Source: Leptodontidium sp. MPI-SDFR-AT-0119 (taxonomy: Eukaryota; Ascomycota; Leotiomycetes; Helotiales; Leptodontidiaceae). From it: DNA of 64,000 bases. The stretch is from the NCBI GenBank assembly GCA_020726505.1, contig JAHLEZ010000027.1:620001-684000 (forward strand). Reading direction: 5' to 3'. Both the position numbers and the translations under genes were made by a program. The first letter of the stretch is position 1. Each line of letters begins with the position of its first letter. Below the pieces are notes generated by a model. That model was not told the origin of the DNA and did no database searches. It saw nothing but the letters and a program-made list of their open reading frames with translations. Of the stretch, positions 1 through 12,430 are shown piece after piece.

Positions 1-3000
1 GTTAGAGCTCTACTATTACTCTCGATACTGTCGTCGTAGAGAGCCAATTCGTTACTTACCCCCGAGTTCTGACTCTCGTAGGGGACTAACGCCTCTTCTA
101 TAGCCTTCGGACTTGACTCGTATAATACTAGCGCCCCCTTCGTCACTCCCGAGCTAGTCGGAATATCCGGAGAGTCAATTTCTATTAGCGACTATGCCTT
201 CATTAGTGCTGGCTCAGAAGCCGAAGGAGGTAATATTAGCACATCTTCTATCTCTATATCTTCAACAGTAGCATTTAGCGCGGCTAGTCGTTCGTTCGTA
301 ACGTTCTTTATAATGTTACTTATATTAAACCCTACGTCTAGAGCGACGTCGTCTTCCTCTATTATAGTGATAAGCTCTTTTAAAGTAGAAGTGGTTTAGC
401 CGACTAACTTCTCCTCTTCCGGAGAGTAAAACTTCGTCTCATTAAAGCGAACGTTACGTGTAATGACGACACGGCGTAGCTAGGGCACCTAGATCCTGTA
501 CAAGTTAGAAGCAATATAATTAACTAAGTATCTGACGTGCGCCCTAGGGTTGACTTTGAAGCTTCTTTTGTCTCTCTCGGCCTCTCTGTCGCTTTTCACT
601 AGATATGCGCGCGCCCTATACGCGTGCTCCCCACTCTAATCTGGTCTCAAGTCTGTCGAGAGCTTCTTTACGATTAGTAGGTCATACTACCGAAAGTAGC
701 CCCGAAACTACTCTTAAAGTACTTGGTTTGGACTCTTCATTTTCCGTCGTGCGAGGGGGCTCTTATTATATAGCCAGATCGCCGCGTGGCACACTTTAGG
801 GTATAAGTTTAGTAGTAGATTCGCTTAAACACGCATTTTTATCGATTTAGTAATGATTTCTTGCCCTGCGCGCTCTAAGCCGCCCACTAGTTCTTTAGTG
901 TGCGCCGGGGGGTTCTCTACCTCTATTCCTTCTTTTGTAGTCTAACTTTAATATCGCGTCGCTCTAGCAATCGCTATTACAGACGTGTCGTTATCGTGCC
1001 GGATTACGTAAATCGACAGTCTATATTAACGTTTAACCTATCGTTCGAAGTTCTGTAGCACTAACATGACGTGGTTTAACGACTTGCTTAAGACAGTCCA
1101 GCTAAATAGTTTCCTACTATACTCGTCCTTGATTACGAGTAGCTATTTCGTTCTATCGAAGCCTAGAGGGAAGTCGAATAGGTCCTAAAGGACTCTATAG
1201 AACGGCCTAACTACTTTATTTTCAGACTCCCGTCGCGATGTGACGTTCCCGGCGTACGTGACAGCGTAGTCCTCGCACTGCGTCCTAGAGACTCCGTCGA
1301 ATTAAACCCCTCTACTTACTTAAAGAAGTGCTCGGAGTGCCTCCTCCCTAAGATGGCCTGTTCTCAAGTGCTAAAGTTGTGGCGTTACAGCGCGAGGGCT
1401 CAGTGGCTCTCTACTTAATTAGAAAGTATGTCTCAAGCTACGACGAAGAGTTAGGTACATCATTACGGGAGAGCGTCTTAGAGTCACTAAGTTATAAGTA
1501 CAACGGAAGTAATTAAGAGGCTTATATTCAAAGAAAGTTAAGTTGTATCTCTGCTCTAACTATCGCACTATTACGCTCTCTTAGACTTCCCCGAACCTCA
1601 AAGTCTTGTCTTTCCTAGAGTACTACACTCCAATGTCGGCTAGTAGCGCCTCAGAGATTATATTGACGTTAAAACTAATTACGACTGCGACGTTACTTAG
1701 CGTCAGGTCCCGAGTATTTAGGCCGTCTTTATTACATAACACGTTCTTAAAGAGTCGCTTCCCCCGACCGATGACTAGGAGGCGCTGCGTTCCTGCCTCT
1801 ACACAGTCGTCGCTTGAAGACTTCACAAAGGTGCCTAGAATCAACTTCTTCTTATTATTAATAAGATATTGCGTACTATAGTTATTAACTAGTGTACTCT
1901 CTAATAGTACGTGTGGACTACTGACGAAGTCTGCGGCGTATATTCCCATCGCTTTATTTATGTCTAAGAGCTTCGGGTCGATCGTGGCAGCATTAATATT
2001 TCTAGGGTATTTACTCTTCGCAAGTGCTAGTACTAGCGCGGACGACGAGATGCTGTCGTCCTTGTCTTTTCTCCTTTTCTTTTGAACGACGGTTCCGGTA
2101 ATTTGAGCAACCGGGAGCTTTTCCTAACCTTCTTTAGCGATTTCTTTTCGCAAGGTCGCGAATTCGGGCGTGTTAAGAGCCTCGCGGATCCTCTTGATTT
2201 CGTCGTCGTTTGGGCGGCTCCTTAACTTGTCTACGCAACCGCCGTCGTAGGCGTACTTAACTCTCTAACACTTAATCCCGTCGTTCCGATGAGTATTTTT
2301 GCAAGGGCACTTCCTATCACCACGGTTTAATCGTGATAAGCTCCTTGGTCCTGAGCTAGAGCGTCTCCCAGAGCCTCTGGAGTTATTGTCTGGAGCGTCA
2401 GATTGACTGCCGAGAAACGTATACAGCCCGTTGGGCGTCTTTCCACTCCCATGTCCTGTCTTATAGTGTTCCTCTAATATAGCTCCGAATGCGAGGCCGT
2501 ACTCTTTAAGCGTCATATAGTGTTGTCGACCGAGGGTATCGTCTCTTGTCACGTCGGCAGAAGCTTGTGCGGCCTATGTTTCAGCGTAGACCGATGCTGC
2601 AGAGAGAAAGTCTCTAATGCCTAGGACGCCCTTAATCTCAGAAATATTATACGCTTTAGTAAGACGGTATTACTTCTGCTACATCTTGTACCACGCCCGA
2701 GGGTCTACCTTTCCTCTTCTTCCTATGTCTGACGTGTTTGCGAGTGCCTCTCGGTAGTCTGAGATAACCAATGAGAGTACAGAGGCGTCTGAGGGAGCGA
2801 GGTCTCGTTTAATTGATCTAATTAACGCTTGTAGGCTAGTTTAGCCCTTTGACTTGTTATCGTTAATGGCGTCAGTAAGAATCGAGCTACTAACAGTGCT
2901 GTTAACCTAGTTGAAGAGGTGCTGATACCTAGTGCTAAGCATCGTCCATTGAGCGAGCTTGTTCTGGAACTCTTTAGTGCGGGCTTCCTAAACTTCCTTG

Positions 3001-3359
3001 ACGTCGCTAAAAGACGCCTCCCTTAGTTTAGTAGCCGCCTGTAGCTCCATAAGGGTCTTCTTCTCTTCCTTTGTAGACGACTCCCACTTCTGGTGTATTT
3101 TTCGCTCGGCGTCGCTCATCTGCGCCATCTATTGTATAAAGCGCTGGTTTGTCTCGTTTTATATGTATTTGTCGATGTCGGGAGCCCTTGGTCGTGTCTC
3201 TAAGAGATTCTCGGCGTCTTTGCCGTCTGGGTCAACAAAATCGTAGATGCCCCTGAGCTCAGTATAGTACTAGAAACGCGTCTACTACTGTGGCCACTGT
3301 TTTCGCTGACTTAAGAGAGCGTCGTCTTTGTCGATGGATTCGTCTTGGGAGGAGGACAT
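1..3359 (-). pseudogene. Ty1/copia-type gag-pol relic, RIP-damaged
   Basis: Reading the minus strand from an ATG at 3359 gives a nearly continuous Gag-like reading frame interrupted by stops at positions expected for Gln or Trp. A Gag body runs to about 2.27 kb, where the short cysteine cluster CPCKNTHRNDGIKC resembles a zinc knuckle. Around 1.95-1.62 kb a segment ending LSNVAVVISFNVNIISEALL matches the copia protease-region pattern (L.NV.yvP.f..NlvS). The remaining pol (integrase, reverse transcriptase) would lie toward position 1 and beyond; I could not recognise it reliably through the stops. The frame is preserved over more than 1.5 kb if stops are ignored, so decay is by point mutation rather than indels. 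No function is expected. Confidence 0.7.
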
Positions 3360-3548
3360 ATTAATGCTGTCGCTTTAGAGGAGTTATTGGTCGGTTGAGG
3401 GGAACTTTTGAAGAGGTGTTGCTTTTGAAGAGTTTTCTAAGTAGTAGTGTGAGTGTCTCTCAACGCTTACCTGCGCTTCCTTCTCGACCTACAGTACCGT
3501 CTAGTACGTATTTGGTAGCTCGTGGAACGAGGCAGTGTGGCTCTTAAC

Positions 3549-3713
3549 TGTCGAGCACTGTAGGGAGGAGCTTCAGGTAGTTTGAAAGTCTTGAATTGTA
3601 GAGTAAAGGGGTAGCTCCTTAGCCATACGGGAGCTCCAGAGATCTAGTTACATAAGCAGCTTTTGGTTGGTTCTAGCGACCACCGTAGGCCCTGGTGGTC
3701 CTGGTGCACGACA
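3549..3713 (-). repeat. Candidate 5' LTR of the copia relic
   Basis: On the minus strand this 165-bp block starts TGTCGTGCAC and ends GTGCTCGACA, imperfect inverted ends of LTR type, and lies about 190 bp upstream of the Gag start at 3359. The partner LTR would be outside the window, and the sequence after the LTR is not an obvious TGG primer site, so this is tentative. Confidence 0.35.
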
Positions 3714-4392
3714 AACTTTTATATAAAATATTATAAATTCTAATTCTCCTCTTAATTCTAATTCTCTAGGTTTAATTTAGCGCTCTTTAGTTATAATTTA
3801 AGCCTCTTTAATAACACGGATTATCGTAAACTTAGAATTTAGACTAGTTTAAACCTTCTTCTTTTTCTTCGGCCTTAAGTGCTCTAATCTCTCTTTTAAC
3901 TTTTTAATCTTTATATTTACCTTCTTTAATTTGTACTCTTTCTTATTAATCCCTTTTATAACCTTCTTAAAAAGTAAACGTTACGTCGGAAGTTAGTTAT
4001 ATAACCCGTTTACTAAAGTGCGAATCTATAAGTATAAATCTTTCCACGCCTTTAGAATTTATAACTTAATTAAAGTATTAAAAACCTTTAAAGGTAGTAT
4101 TAGCGTATTTTAAGGCTTTAAGAGCGTTAGATTTATTGATTTATTACTATTTTCTAATAGCAAAGGGCTCATTAATAACTTAGTAACAAATATCGGCTAT
4201 AAACTTATAGTTCTTTACCTTAATTTAATATTAAAAGGTGTAACACTTTTTTAACGTGTCTTTTAATAGTAAATAAGAAAGGTACGCTTACTAATTAATA
4301 TAGAATTAATTAAAGAACTCAACCTTTATAGCTCTTTTTAATAAGCACGCTTAAGTAAGAAGACAACTATTAAATCGAGAGGTTATAAGACG

Positions 4393-4541
4393 TGTGACGA
4401 GCTGACGCATCGCCATGGGATTAGTGCCTTGCAGGCCTCAGGCCGCGAGCCCTTATTTAACTTCTCTTGATCTCTTGATCTTTAATCTTTACTTTGTATT
4501 CTAAGAACGTATATAGGAATTAGAAAGCCCGTTGCGTCACA
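4393..4541 (+). repeat. 5' LTR of the gag-only element
   Basis: 149 bp, beginning TGTGACGAGCTGACG and ending GTTGCGTCACA. It is almost identical to 5854-6002; the visible differences include C/T transitions (for example GACGCATCG versus GACGTATCG). Confidence 0.92.
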
Positions 4542-4797
4542 TTATATAAAGTCCTCTGGTTGCGACCACTGTATCTGTCTGTCTGTCTGTCTGGCCTAAT
4601 CTGTCTGTTCTATATTCTGTTTACTCTGATCTGTCCGAACAATATTCTATCTGACCTCTAATACTCTACCGCACTCATCAACTCTCTACTCGTCCATTGA
4701 ACGCTCGATTGAGACAATACCTTAGCTCCCCGCTATATAGAGCTTACCTCACAACCTTTCCTCTCCCTTTTGTTTATATTTTCGATTCTACACAATA

Positions 4798-5853
4798 TGA
4801 CGACCCCTACTCCCGTCTAGTAACTTTAGTAGCTCACTGAGTAAGTCGCTAACCTTCAAATTCAAGTCGAAGCTCTACAAGTAGCACGAACCTCTCGTCT
4901 GAAGCCTATTCTCCCCGACCTTACGAAGTTCGACAGTAAAGTATATCACTTCGATACATGGCTCCCAGCTATCAAAGCCAAACTACGTGTAGATGGCCTC
5001 TCCGGCGCCCTTGGCGACTCCGTGGCACAGTTCTATTACGTATACGACCGTCTCAAATCCTAAGTCTAGTCGTAAGTGTTGCCACAGCTAGCTACCGCGG
5101 AGTAAGAGCAATTCTAGTCATACCAATCGATCCTCGACTAGCTTTCCCGAGCCCTCGACAACCTAAACAAGACTCAAGAAGCTATCGACCGCCTCTATCG
5201 AATTGACCAAGCCTCCGAGTCTATACCTAACTATATCGCCAAGTTCGAACGTATATTATACGAAGCAAAAGGACATAATTAGGACGACGACCGCAAGATC
5301 TCTGCCTTTCGATTTGGTCTTAGCTCAACAATCAAGAATCGTCTCGCGTAACAATTAGAACTGCCTTCGTCATACCCTCAGTTCTTACGAGCTGTGTAAA
5401 AGCTGTCTTCTCGTTCCGGTACTCCAGGTCCTCTTAACTCGACTCACAATCCTTCGTCTAGACCGCATACCGCATCGAATGCCCCTCTAGCGACTGCTCG
5501 ATACGGTGACCTAATGGATATCTCGAATATAGGCATAAATTCAATCAACGTACTTAGTCATTTCTTATCTAGCGAACCGATACGTTAATCGTACAAGGAC
5601 ATAGGTGCTTGCTTACGCTGTGGTAGTTTCGACTATTAGTTAAAGGATTGCCACGAATCAGCCCGGCCTTCTACAAACTCTCGATCTGCTAGTACAAGCG
5701 GAAAGAAGGTAACAATCGCTACTTTAGACGACGACTACGATTCTGACGATTACAAATACGACTCGGACGATCTAAGGCATCCTGACGCATGGCAAAAGGG
5801 TATTTTTAAGACTTAAGACGCTCGGGACGAGCTTTTTTCGGAGGGGGGGGTAA
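4798..5853 (+). pseudogene. Gag of the compact LTR element, RIP-damaged
   Basis: From the ATG at 4798 one frame runs to the polypurine tract with about 20 in-frame stops, nearly all TAG or TAA where Gln or Trp would fit. Recognisable Gag features are FDSKVYHFDTWLPAIKAKL, the helical stretch RKISAFRFGLSSTIKNRL, and a degraded zinc knuckle CLRCGSFDY.LKDC near 5612-5654 in which the usual His is Tyr, as expected from C-to-T change. An acidic Asp-rich segment follows (DDDYDSDDYKYDSDD). The preserved frame shows the element was once gag-coding; the stops make it inactive now. Confidence 0.8.
5840..5850 (+). other. Polypurine tract
   Basis: GGAGGGGGGGG lies three bases before the 3' LTR, the expected position for the plus-strand primer of an LTR element. 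Confidence 0.7.
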
Positions 5854-6002
5854 TGTGACGAGCTGACGTATCGCCATGGGATTAGTGCCTTGTAGGCCTC
5901 AGGCCGCGAGCCCCTATTTAACTTCTCTTGATCTCTTGATCTTTAATCTTTACTTTGTATTCTAAGAACGTATATAGGAATTAGAAAGCCCGTTGCGTCA
6001 CA
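5854..6002 (+). repeat. 3' LTR of the gag-only element
   Basis: 149 bp, the same length and ends (TGTGACG...CGTCACA) as 4393-4541, followed by the duplicated target AGACG. Confidence 0.92.
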
Positions 6003-6870
6003 AGACGTGTAACGTATATATAAGTAAGAATAAGAGGTAGATATTATACTCGAGGCACTTCTAAAGGAATTCTATAGTCTCGTGGCTCTTATAACCGTCT
6101 AGAATAAGGAGTCTTGCTAAATAATCACGTGATTACGTCTAAGAGATAAACACCTTTTTTAGCCACTCTAAAGTTATAATATTAGAAGTCTACTTATTTT
6201 TAGTAGCTATAAAGTGCTAATTGTCGAATATCTCTAATTAAAATAAAAACTATTATTTTTACATTAACTTTCCCTTGTAAATTACTAGTAGTTGTGTCGA
6301 AACTCTAATTATAAAGATACACTTAATAATTATCGTCTAAGCACGTGAACCTAGTTATTTTGCTTAAACCTTGTGTATTTCGACACTCCTTATAATATAT
6401 TTATTTAAATTATAACCTTTTATAATACCGGCTTCGTCTCTATTTTATCGTTAATTAGCTAGAATAGCTGTAATTACTAGAATATCCAGTTTTTAAAACT
6501 AAGGCTATATAACTTTAAACCGAGTGTAATTAATACGTATAAAATCGATATATATCTGCCTCTTAGTCTTAAAAACAAGATTACGAGCTAAAAATCGAGT
6601 TATTTAGTGTTTTCCGAGTAGTTTATAATCCCCTTAAAGAGCTAGAAGCCTCTCTTTGAAAACCCGAATCTATACGTATATAACTTTGTAATTAAGAGCC
6701 TCTTAATTTAAAATTTAATTAGTTAATCGTTCTTTTATAACTATAAGTAGTCTTTACAAGTGATTAGTAGCCTCTTAATATAATTAAGTCGTAGTATTAC
6801 GGTAACAAAGTGTAGACCTCGGAATACCCTACTTAAGAGATGCCCTTTATACTGACTTGCCATTTGCAAT

Positions 6871-7615
6871 CTCTTCAAGTATACATATAATATTATACTT
6901 AGTATATTAAAGTTTTATCATCGAAACAATTCACATTCCAAATTTTTGACAAATCAATTAAAGAATAAGGATAAAATTAATTATTAAAGTTAAGAGGTAT
7001 AAGTAGCGATAAGTTAAGCGAGGTGGGCCAAAGGCGGGGGTAGGCCAAAGGGGGGGTGAGACGTTACATAAGGAAATCAGGGGAACACGTTGTTCCCAGA
7101 AAGCGGTATAAACTGGCAGAATCCAAAACTAGCATAGCGCACAGCTAACCGAGCATCAGCCCGTTCCTGTACGACAGAAAATTACCTTAAGACTCGGCTT
7201 ACTTACGGAAAGAACACTTTTAATTTCTTATAGAACGAATATTTTAATTCTAATATTAAGGGTACCGGAGAAGTAGGGGGAAAGCGGTTAAGAGCTTGTA
7301 TTATTAATAATTTTTAAAAGGAAATAAATATAACTTTATTAAAAAATAACGAGCTCGAAGATTAATTAAAGGTATAACTTAATATAAAGCTTACTTTATT
7401 AAAAGAGCCTTTAATCGACTTTTGGAGAAAGTAACGGGTAATTAATTTTATAAGAAAATTAGCCTAAATGGCCCTTGATATAGTATTTATACTTCTTTTA
7501 TTAAGCGAGTACGAAAGGGTATTTTTATAAGAAAAGCTGTTAATTATAAATTAGAACGCAAAAAATAAGTAGAGGCTAAGTAAGAAGAAAGAGAAAGAAG
7601 AGTTAATATATATAA
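6871..7615. other. AT-rich transposon debris, no gene recognised
   Basis: Very AT-rich except for a G-rich patch near 7020-7060 with two copies of a GGGCCAAAG-like motif. Plus-strand frames at 7300-7600 give lysine-rich, stop-riddled peptide that may be another degraded transposase tail. I cannot assign it. Confidence 0.4.
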
Positions 7616-7617
7616 TA

Positions 7618-7712
7618 CTCGTCGGTTTCCTGATTTTTTTCGTTAAAGTGGCCGACCTGCGCAAGCAGGTCGGAACCAGCAACTTAGATATACTAGTAAC
7701 TTGGACATAGCG
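7618..7712 (+). repeat. Left terminal inverted repeat of the 7.6-11.0 kb transposon
   Basis: Pairs with 10880-10974 with only a few mismatches, mostly C/T or G/A type. It contains the 22-bp hairpin sequence at about 7652-7673. Confidence 0.88.
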
Positions 7713-8039
7713 GGGCCGGCTTAATTAATTACTTTACACAACTAATTTTAGTCCGTTTGACTTGATTTTTTCATAGAAAGATACGCGATAGTTGAAATAA
7801 TAATTACTAAACAAGTACATTAGGGTTAAGGCTAATTAATAAGGCGTTGTATTAAGTTTAATATAGTTTTTAGGTGTAGATTTAGCAGGTCTTGGCGCCT
7901 CGGGACTTCCCGCAGTTCGTTGATAGGGGTGCAAACCGCGTCCGGATTTCCCTACTAACACGTAAAAACGCGATTTATCTTACTCACATATATATACCAT
8001 TTAATCCAGACCACGAACTACGCCTATAATAGCTAAATC

Positions 8040-10670
8040 TACGCCTTAAATCAAGTATGGAGGGTCTAAGAGGGTTAAGAAGAAGACCTCTTTAGATACT
8101 AGTATTACTCGTATACAGAAGAAGCCTAAATACAAGACCCCCGTATACATAAGCCAGGAAGCTAAGATTCAAGCTGCCTTAGAGGTATACGAGAACCCCG
8201 ACGACACCGATATTACCAGTCTACGTATTGCCGCTGGCGTCTTTGGTAGAGTCAGCTACTCTACGTTGAATCACCGTTATAAGAAGAGAGACAGTTCAAA
8301 GAATTTGGCTGAGAATAGAGGCTATAACAAGAAGCTAAATGAAGCTCAAGAAGCATCTTTAATATAGTATATTGATATTGCTATTGAGAGAGGCTTTCTT
8401 ATGAGATATGATATGATTGTTGCCGCTATAACTATGATATTAAGTCTCTCAATGGAAATTTTCCAGCGAATTGGACAGAATTGGGCCAAAAGATAGGTTA
8501 ATAGAATGGACGCTACTAGCCGATATTATACTTTACGAACTACTCTAATAGACCAAAAGCGCAAAGATTATATAACGATTGAAGAGATTACTAGTTGCTT
8601 TAAGAAGTTAGCTATAGTAATAGCTAAATACTTAATACATTAGAAAGATATCTTTAATATAAACGAAATTAGCTTCTAGGTCGGGTATATTAATAATACA
8701 ATAGTTATTACGCACAAGAACATTAGGAAGGTACGTTTTCTTACTTAAAAAGTGCTTATCCTAATAACTAAGTACGTATTAACTGTTTTTAGGTTTACAC
8801 CCGTGACCCTGTCGACCGCGAATCTGTGTCAGTCATTAAGTGTATCTCTGCCGCTAGCTACGCTATTAATTGCTACATTATTATACCGGGGGCTGTTTAC
8901 TAAGAGAAGATGTTTAATAACAACTTACCTCTAGGCACAAAGATCTCTTGTAATAAAAAGGGGTATTTAAGTGACGAGCTTACATTAGAATAGCTTAAAC
9001 ACTTTAATTAATAAACTAGAGGCTACTAATAAGGTCAATGGCGTCTCTTAATATTTAATAGCCATAGTAGCTATATGACGTATGAGTTTATCTCTAGGTG
9101 TAAGTAACTAAAGATTATACTTTTCTGTTTAATTACTTACTCGACATATGCTACACAACTATTAAACGTTACTTGTTTTTAGTCTGAAAAGTATTAGCAT
9201 AGACGAGCAATTGAAGATAGAATTAAAGACGGTTATAACACCTTCACTAAATACACCTTTCTTTAATGCCTTCACTAAATCAGAGCTAAAACCTTCAAGA
9301 AAGAGACAATTCAGTTAGCCTTTAGGCGTACCGGCATATAGCCATTAAACGCGGATGTTATCATTTCAGCTTTCAAGCTTACCTAGGATACCCAAATGGG
9401 CGATAAAAACACCGGTAGACGGGTATACAACTATACCCTAGATAATCTATCTAATATAATCAATGTTCCTGCATCTAACGAACCTGTATCACGCTGGGTA
9501 CCAGCTAATAATCGGTTTTAGGAGGCCGAAACAGCGTCAGACGACGAATACGACTATATTCCGTGGATTCAGGATGATGGGGCTTTCGACGATGAGCTAG
9601 AGGACGGAATCCAGCTCCCACAGCTCCCACGTGACGGAGATATCGATATTACAGACGACTTGATAGCTCTATTGGCAAGCTCTCGTATCGACGAATTACT
9701 CGATATTCAAGATTCAATAGAGGCAGTAACTCCAGAGCCAAAGCAACCTCCGCAACCTAAAGGTATCGAAGACTACAGCGATTACGGCTTTAGAAAGACG
9801 GCGGAAGATCCACGTTAGTATAAGAAGACGCCATTTTTTAATACACTATACGGAGCTAAAGGAATCAACGCACACGCCCAATTTCTAGAAACCTACGAAG
9901 ATATATTATCGTCTCTATCAAAGCGACTCTCTAATAAGAAGTTCCGGAAAAGTAATATAGTCAATGTAATATTAGGCGACGCCGCGCGCTAAGAGCTTAC
10001 TTTAACCGTATCAAATAATACTTAGGGCAGCCAATCCCTTGTACTTAATGACGAAGATAATACTAAGAGAGTTAAATCACGTGGCGGGGGCCGTGTAATC
10101 TCCTCTAAGGAAGGGTTGCGAATCATCGGCGACAGGAACGAATCTACCTAGGAGTCCAAACTTACGAAGCTCCGTAGAGAGGCAAATATTGCTAGAAATA
10201 TATTAAAGATAGAGGAAGAGAAGGTTGCTAGAGCTCAAGCTCGACAGCAAAAGAAAGAGGAGAAGGAGACTGCGAAGGTTCAAAAAAGAATAGAAAAGGC
10301 ACGTATTCGGGAGGAGAAAGCTTAGGCTAAAATGTAACAAAAGCTCGACAAAGCTACGAAGATATAGGCTTTAATTAGTGCTAGGAAGAAGCCTAGGGGT
10401 CGGAAACTAAATACAATTAAAGAGGAAGAGGCCACATAGTAAGAAGAGGCTATATAACAAGAGCCTGTGGTTATGGCCGTATCTCAAAGACCAATTCGTA
10501 CTAAGAGACCAACACAAAAGGCGATTAAGATACTTAGCGACGACGAGCAAGAGGGTAGCAGTGATATCGAGAGCCTTGTAGAGTCAGATTTGTCCGCTGA
10601 TTCTGATTCCGACGTTAATTTGACTGATAATGGTGGTAGTAGGCCTGTAGATTACGATGATTACGATTAA
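8040..10670 (+). pseudogene. pogo/Fot1-type transposase, degraded
   Basis: One plus-strand frame from about 8040 reads as a basic N-terminus and a helix-turn-helix-like segment (KIQAALEVYENPDD...SLRIAAGVFG). It is followed by the classic block RGFLMRYDMIVAAITMIL, then WAKR.VNRMD and the pre-catalytic NINEISF.VGY near 8655-8690, where a functional enzyme has DE-G. The frame is interrupted by TAG/TAA throughout. The C-terminal part (about 9.5-10.67 kb) is long, charged and coiled-coil-like, ending in the acidic tail PVDYDDYD at 10670. About 870 codons is longer than classical Fot1 (about 540), which resembles the longer fungal pogo relatives. Not functional. Confidence 0.75.
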
Positions 10671-10879
10671 GGAGTGTCAAAGTTAGTGGTCGGATGGGAT
10701 TATATAAGCGAGTACACCCGAAATCCCCTTTACTTCAATTAATTACAATACATAACATAAAATCAAATGACGTTATTTAAGTTGTGATTAGTGCAGAAAT
10801 TTATTCCGCATTTAATAGTTCATCCCCGAAGTTAATTGTATTAGTAGTTAAAAAGTTATTACTTGATTAAGTCGACCGT

Positions 10880-10974
10880 CGCTGTGTCCAAGTTGCTAGT
10901 ATGTCTAAGTTACTGGTGCCGACCTGCTTGCGCAGGTCGGCCACTTTAACGAAAAAAATCAGGAAACCGACGAG
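10880..10974 (-). repeat. Right terminal inverted repeat of the 7.6-11.0 kb transposon
   Basis: Reverse complement of 7618-7712 with a few mismatches; followed by the duplicated TA at 10975-10976. Confidence 0.88.
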
Positions 10975-11329
10975 TACTCGATATCTTTTAAAAAAAAATC
11001 TTTTTTACTCGAGTATTATTTTTTACCCTTAGTTTACTCTTAGCCTTAGTCAGCCTTCTTACTCTTAGCCTTTTACTATAGTCAGCCTAGCCTAGCCTCG
11101 CCTAAGGTGTGCTTTATAGTGGTGCCGGAGGCAATTTTTGTTACACCGCCTTCAGGCGACAGGGGTAGCGAGCCTCCTTCAGCTCATGGAACGCGATTGC
11201 GATTTGTATTGCAACATTACTTACTTTTGAATACGATGAATATCGTTGATTTATTGACTTGCTCGCCTGACCCGGTACGAAACCGAGATTAACTTTTATG
11301 ATGGAATCTTTTAGACGGCTTGCTTACTT

Positions 11330-12430
11330 TTACGATTATGTGTACTTTGAAAAAGCCTACGCGTAATAAGATAACTTAAGATGATTAATGCGATGCGAAG
11401 ATGGCCTATCGTTGTTGTAAGATAGTTCCTTGAATAGTTATTATGCTAAAGAAAACTCTAAGATAAATATATTACGCTTTCGATAAAGAATCAGCTACTT
11501 TGAAGAAGAATACTAATAGGTTACCAAAGTTTAATATAAATCAATGATAAATTCTTATTAATTATATATATTATTTAAAGGTAACACATCGAATAAGTTA
11601 TAAAGAGCTTACTTAAGAATTCTTTTATTAGAATTGCGATTCGAAGGCAATTAAGAACGCATTAAAGAAAGAAGGGTTTAGTATGAGACCTGCAATGTGA
11701 AAACTACTAATATTAAAGAAGAATCGAAAGCTTCGATAAAGTTTGCTATAAAGCATCAAAGCTAAACCTTCTATAATTAGTACAAATCCTGGTGGTCTAA
11801 TAAGATTTGAATTAAGGATGATTAGTATTAAAAAACAACAATTCTTTCGAGGCTAAGTAAAGAGTAAGATCTTAATTATGTAAAAGAGAAAGTACAATAA
11901 AAGAAAAGATGAATATTTTGGGGAAGCTTTTATAAGAGTATAAAGGGGCCAGAAGTCTTTTAGGAAAAGGATTAGGGAATAATAAATGCGAAGACTTATT
12001 ATTAACGTATTTTACTAATTATTGCGCAATTTTTAATTAATAATAATGGTTTAATTAAGGAGGGAAAAGAGTTAATATTTATATAAAATAATACTCTAAA
12101 TTATATCGCAAAGAAAACTATTACTATAATCAAAGCGTTTAATATCCTTCGATTCAAATAGCCTCCTTTTTAACTAGATCTTAATCTAATCGAAACAGTT
12201 TGGAAGTAGATAAAGAATTACTTAGAGAACAAATACGGAGATTACGTCTTTCAATCTTACGATATTCAGAAAGAGCGAATTTGAGAAGCGTGAAATAATA
12301 TAATTACTCCCAGGCTCTTAATTAAGCTAGTTAAGTCAATGCCTAATCACATAAAGGCTGTAATTACTACAAAAGGGAAGTTCACCAAGTATTAGTATAT
12401 GTATAATAATAATTTCAATGACTTTTAGGG
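11330..12430 (+). pseudogene. Tc1-like DDE_3 transposase relic
   Basis: The AT-rich plus strand retains the C-terminal signature of Tc1/IS630-type transposases near 12130-12260: a PPF.LDLNLIETVW block followed by KNYLENKYGDY, matching the family pattern WPP.SPDLNPIE.vW..lK. Upstream, the usual DNAP motif appears as NNT, so the catalytic Asp is Asn, consistent with RIP of a GA dinucleotide. Many stops are present. N-terminal boundaries and inverted repeats were not found. Confidence 0.6.

Larger units (their letters stand above)
4393..6002 (+). mobile_element. Compact gag-only LTR retrotransposon
   Basis: Two 149-bp LTRs (4393-4541 and 5854-6002) differ at only a few positions, start TGTGACG and end CGTCACA. 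They are flanked by the exact 5-bp duplication AGACG (4388-4392 and 6003-6007). The internal region is only 1,312 bp. It has a TGG-initial primer-site candidate at 4557, a gag frame, and a G-rich polypurine tract (about 5840-5850) directly before the 3' LTR. There is no space for protease, integrase or reverse transcriptase, so the element is non-autonomous and must have been mobilised by a partner. Confidence 0.9.
3850..6870 (-). pseudogene. pogo/Fot1-type DDE transposase relic, split by an LTR element
   Basis: The minus strand of 6870-6003 carries a DDE_1 transposase in one frame with many stops. It includes EWLKKVF, then ARLLILDGYKSHETIEFL and a degraded version of the LPPHTSH block (LFLLIYTLHV). 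After removing the LTR element at 4393-6002 and one copy of its 5-bp duplication, the frame continues on the lower side with a QPLD-like block and a basic, lysine-rich tail ending near 3850. These blocks in this order are the hallmark of pogo/Fot1 transposases. The N-terminal helix-turn-helix part is poorly readable and I found no terminal inverted repeats, so the element ends are unknown. Confidence 0.6.
7618..10974 (+). mobile_element. pogo/Fot1-type DNA transposon with 95-bp inverted repeats
   Basis: 3,357 bp, bounded by TA on both sides (7616-7617 and 10975-10976). The terminal inverted repeats at 7618-7712 and 10880-10974 are the same length and nearly identical, starting CTCGTCGGTTTCCTG. 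Each contains an internal perfect palindrome (CCGACCTGC...GCAGGTCGG). The interior encodes a degraded transposase on the plus strand. TA duplication and a pogo-family transposase fit the Tc1/mariner superfamily. Confidence 0.88.
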
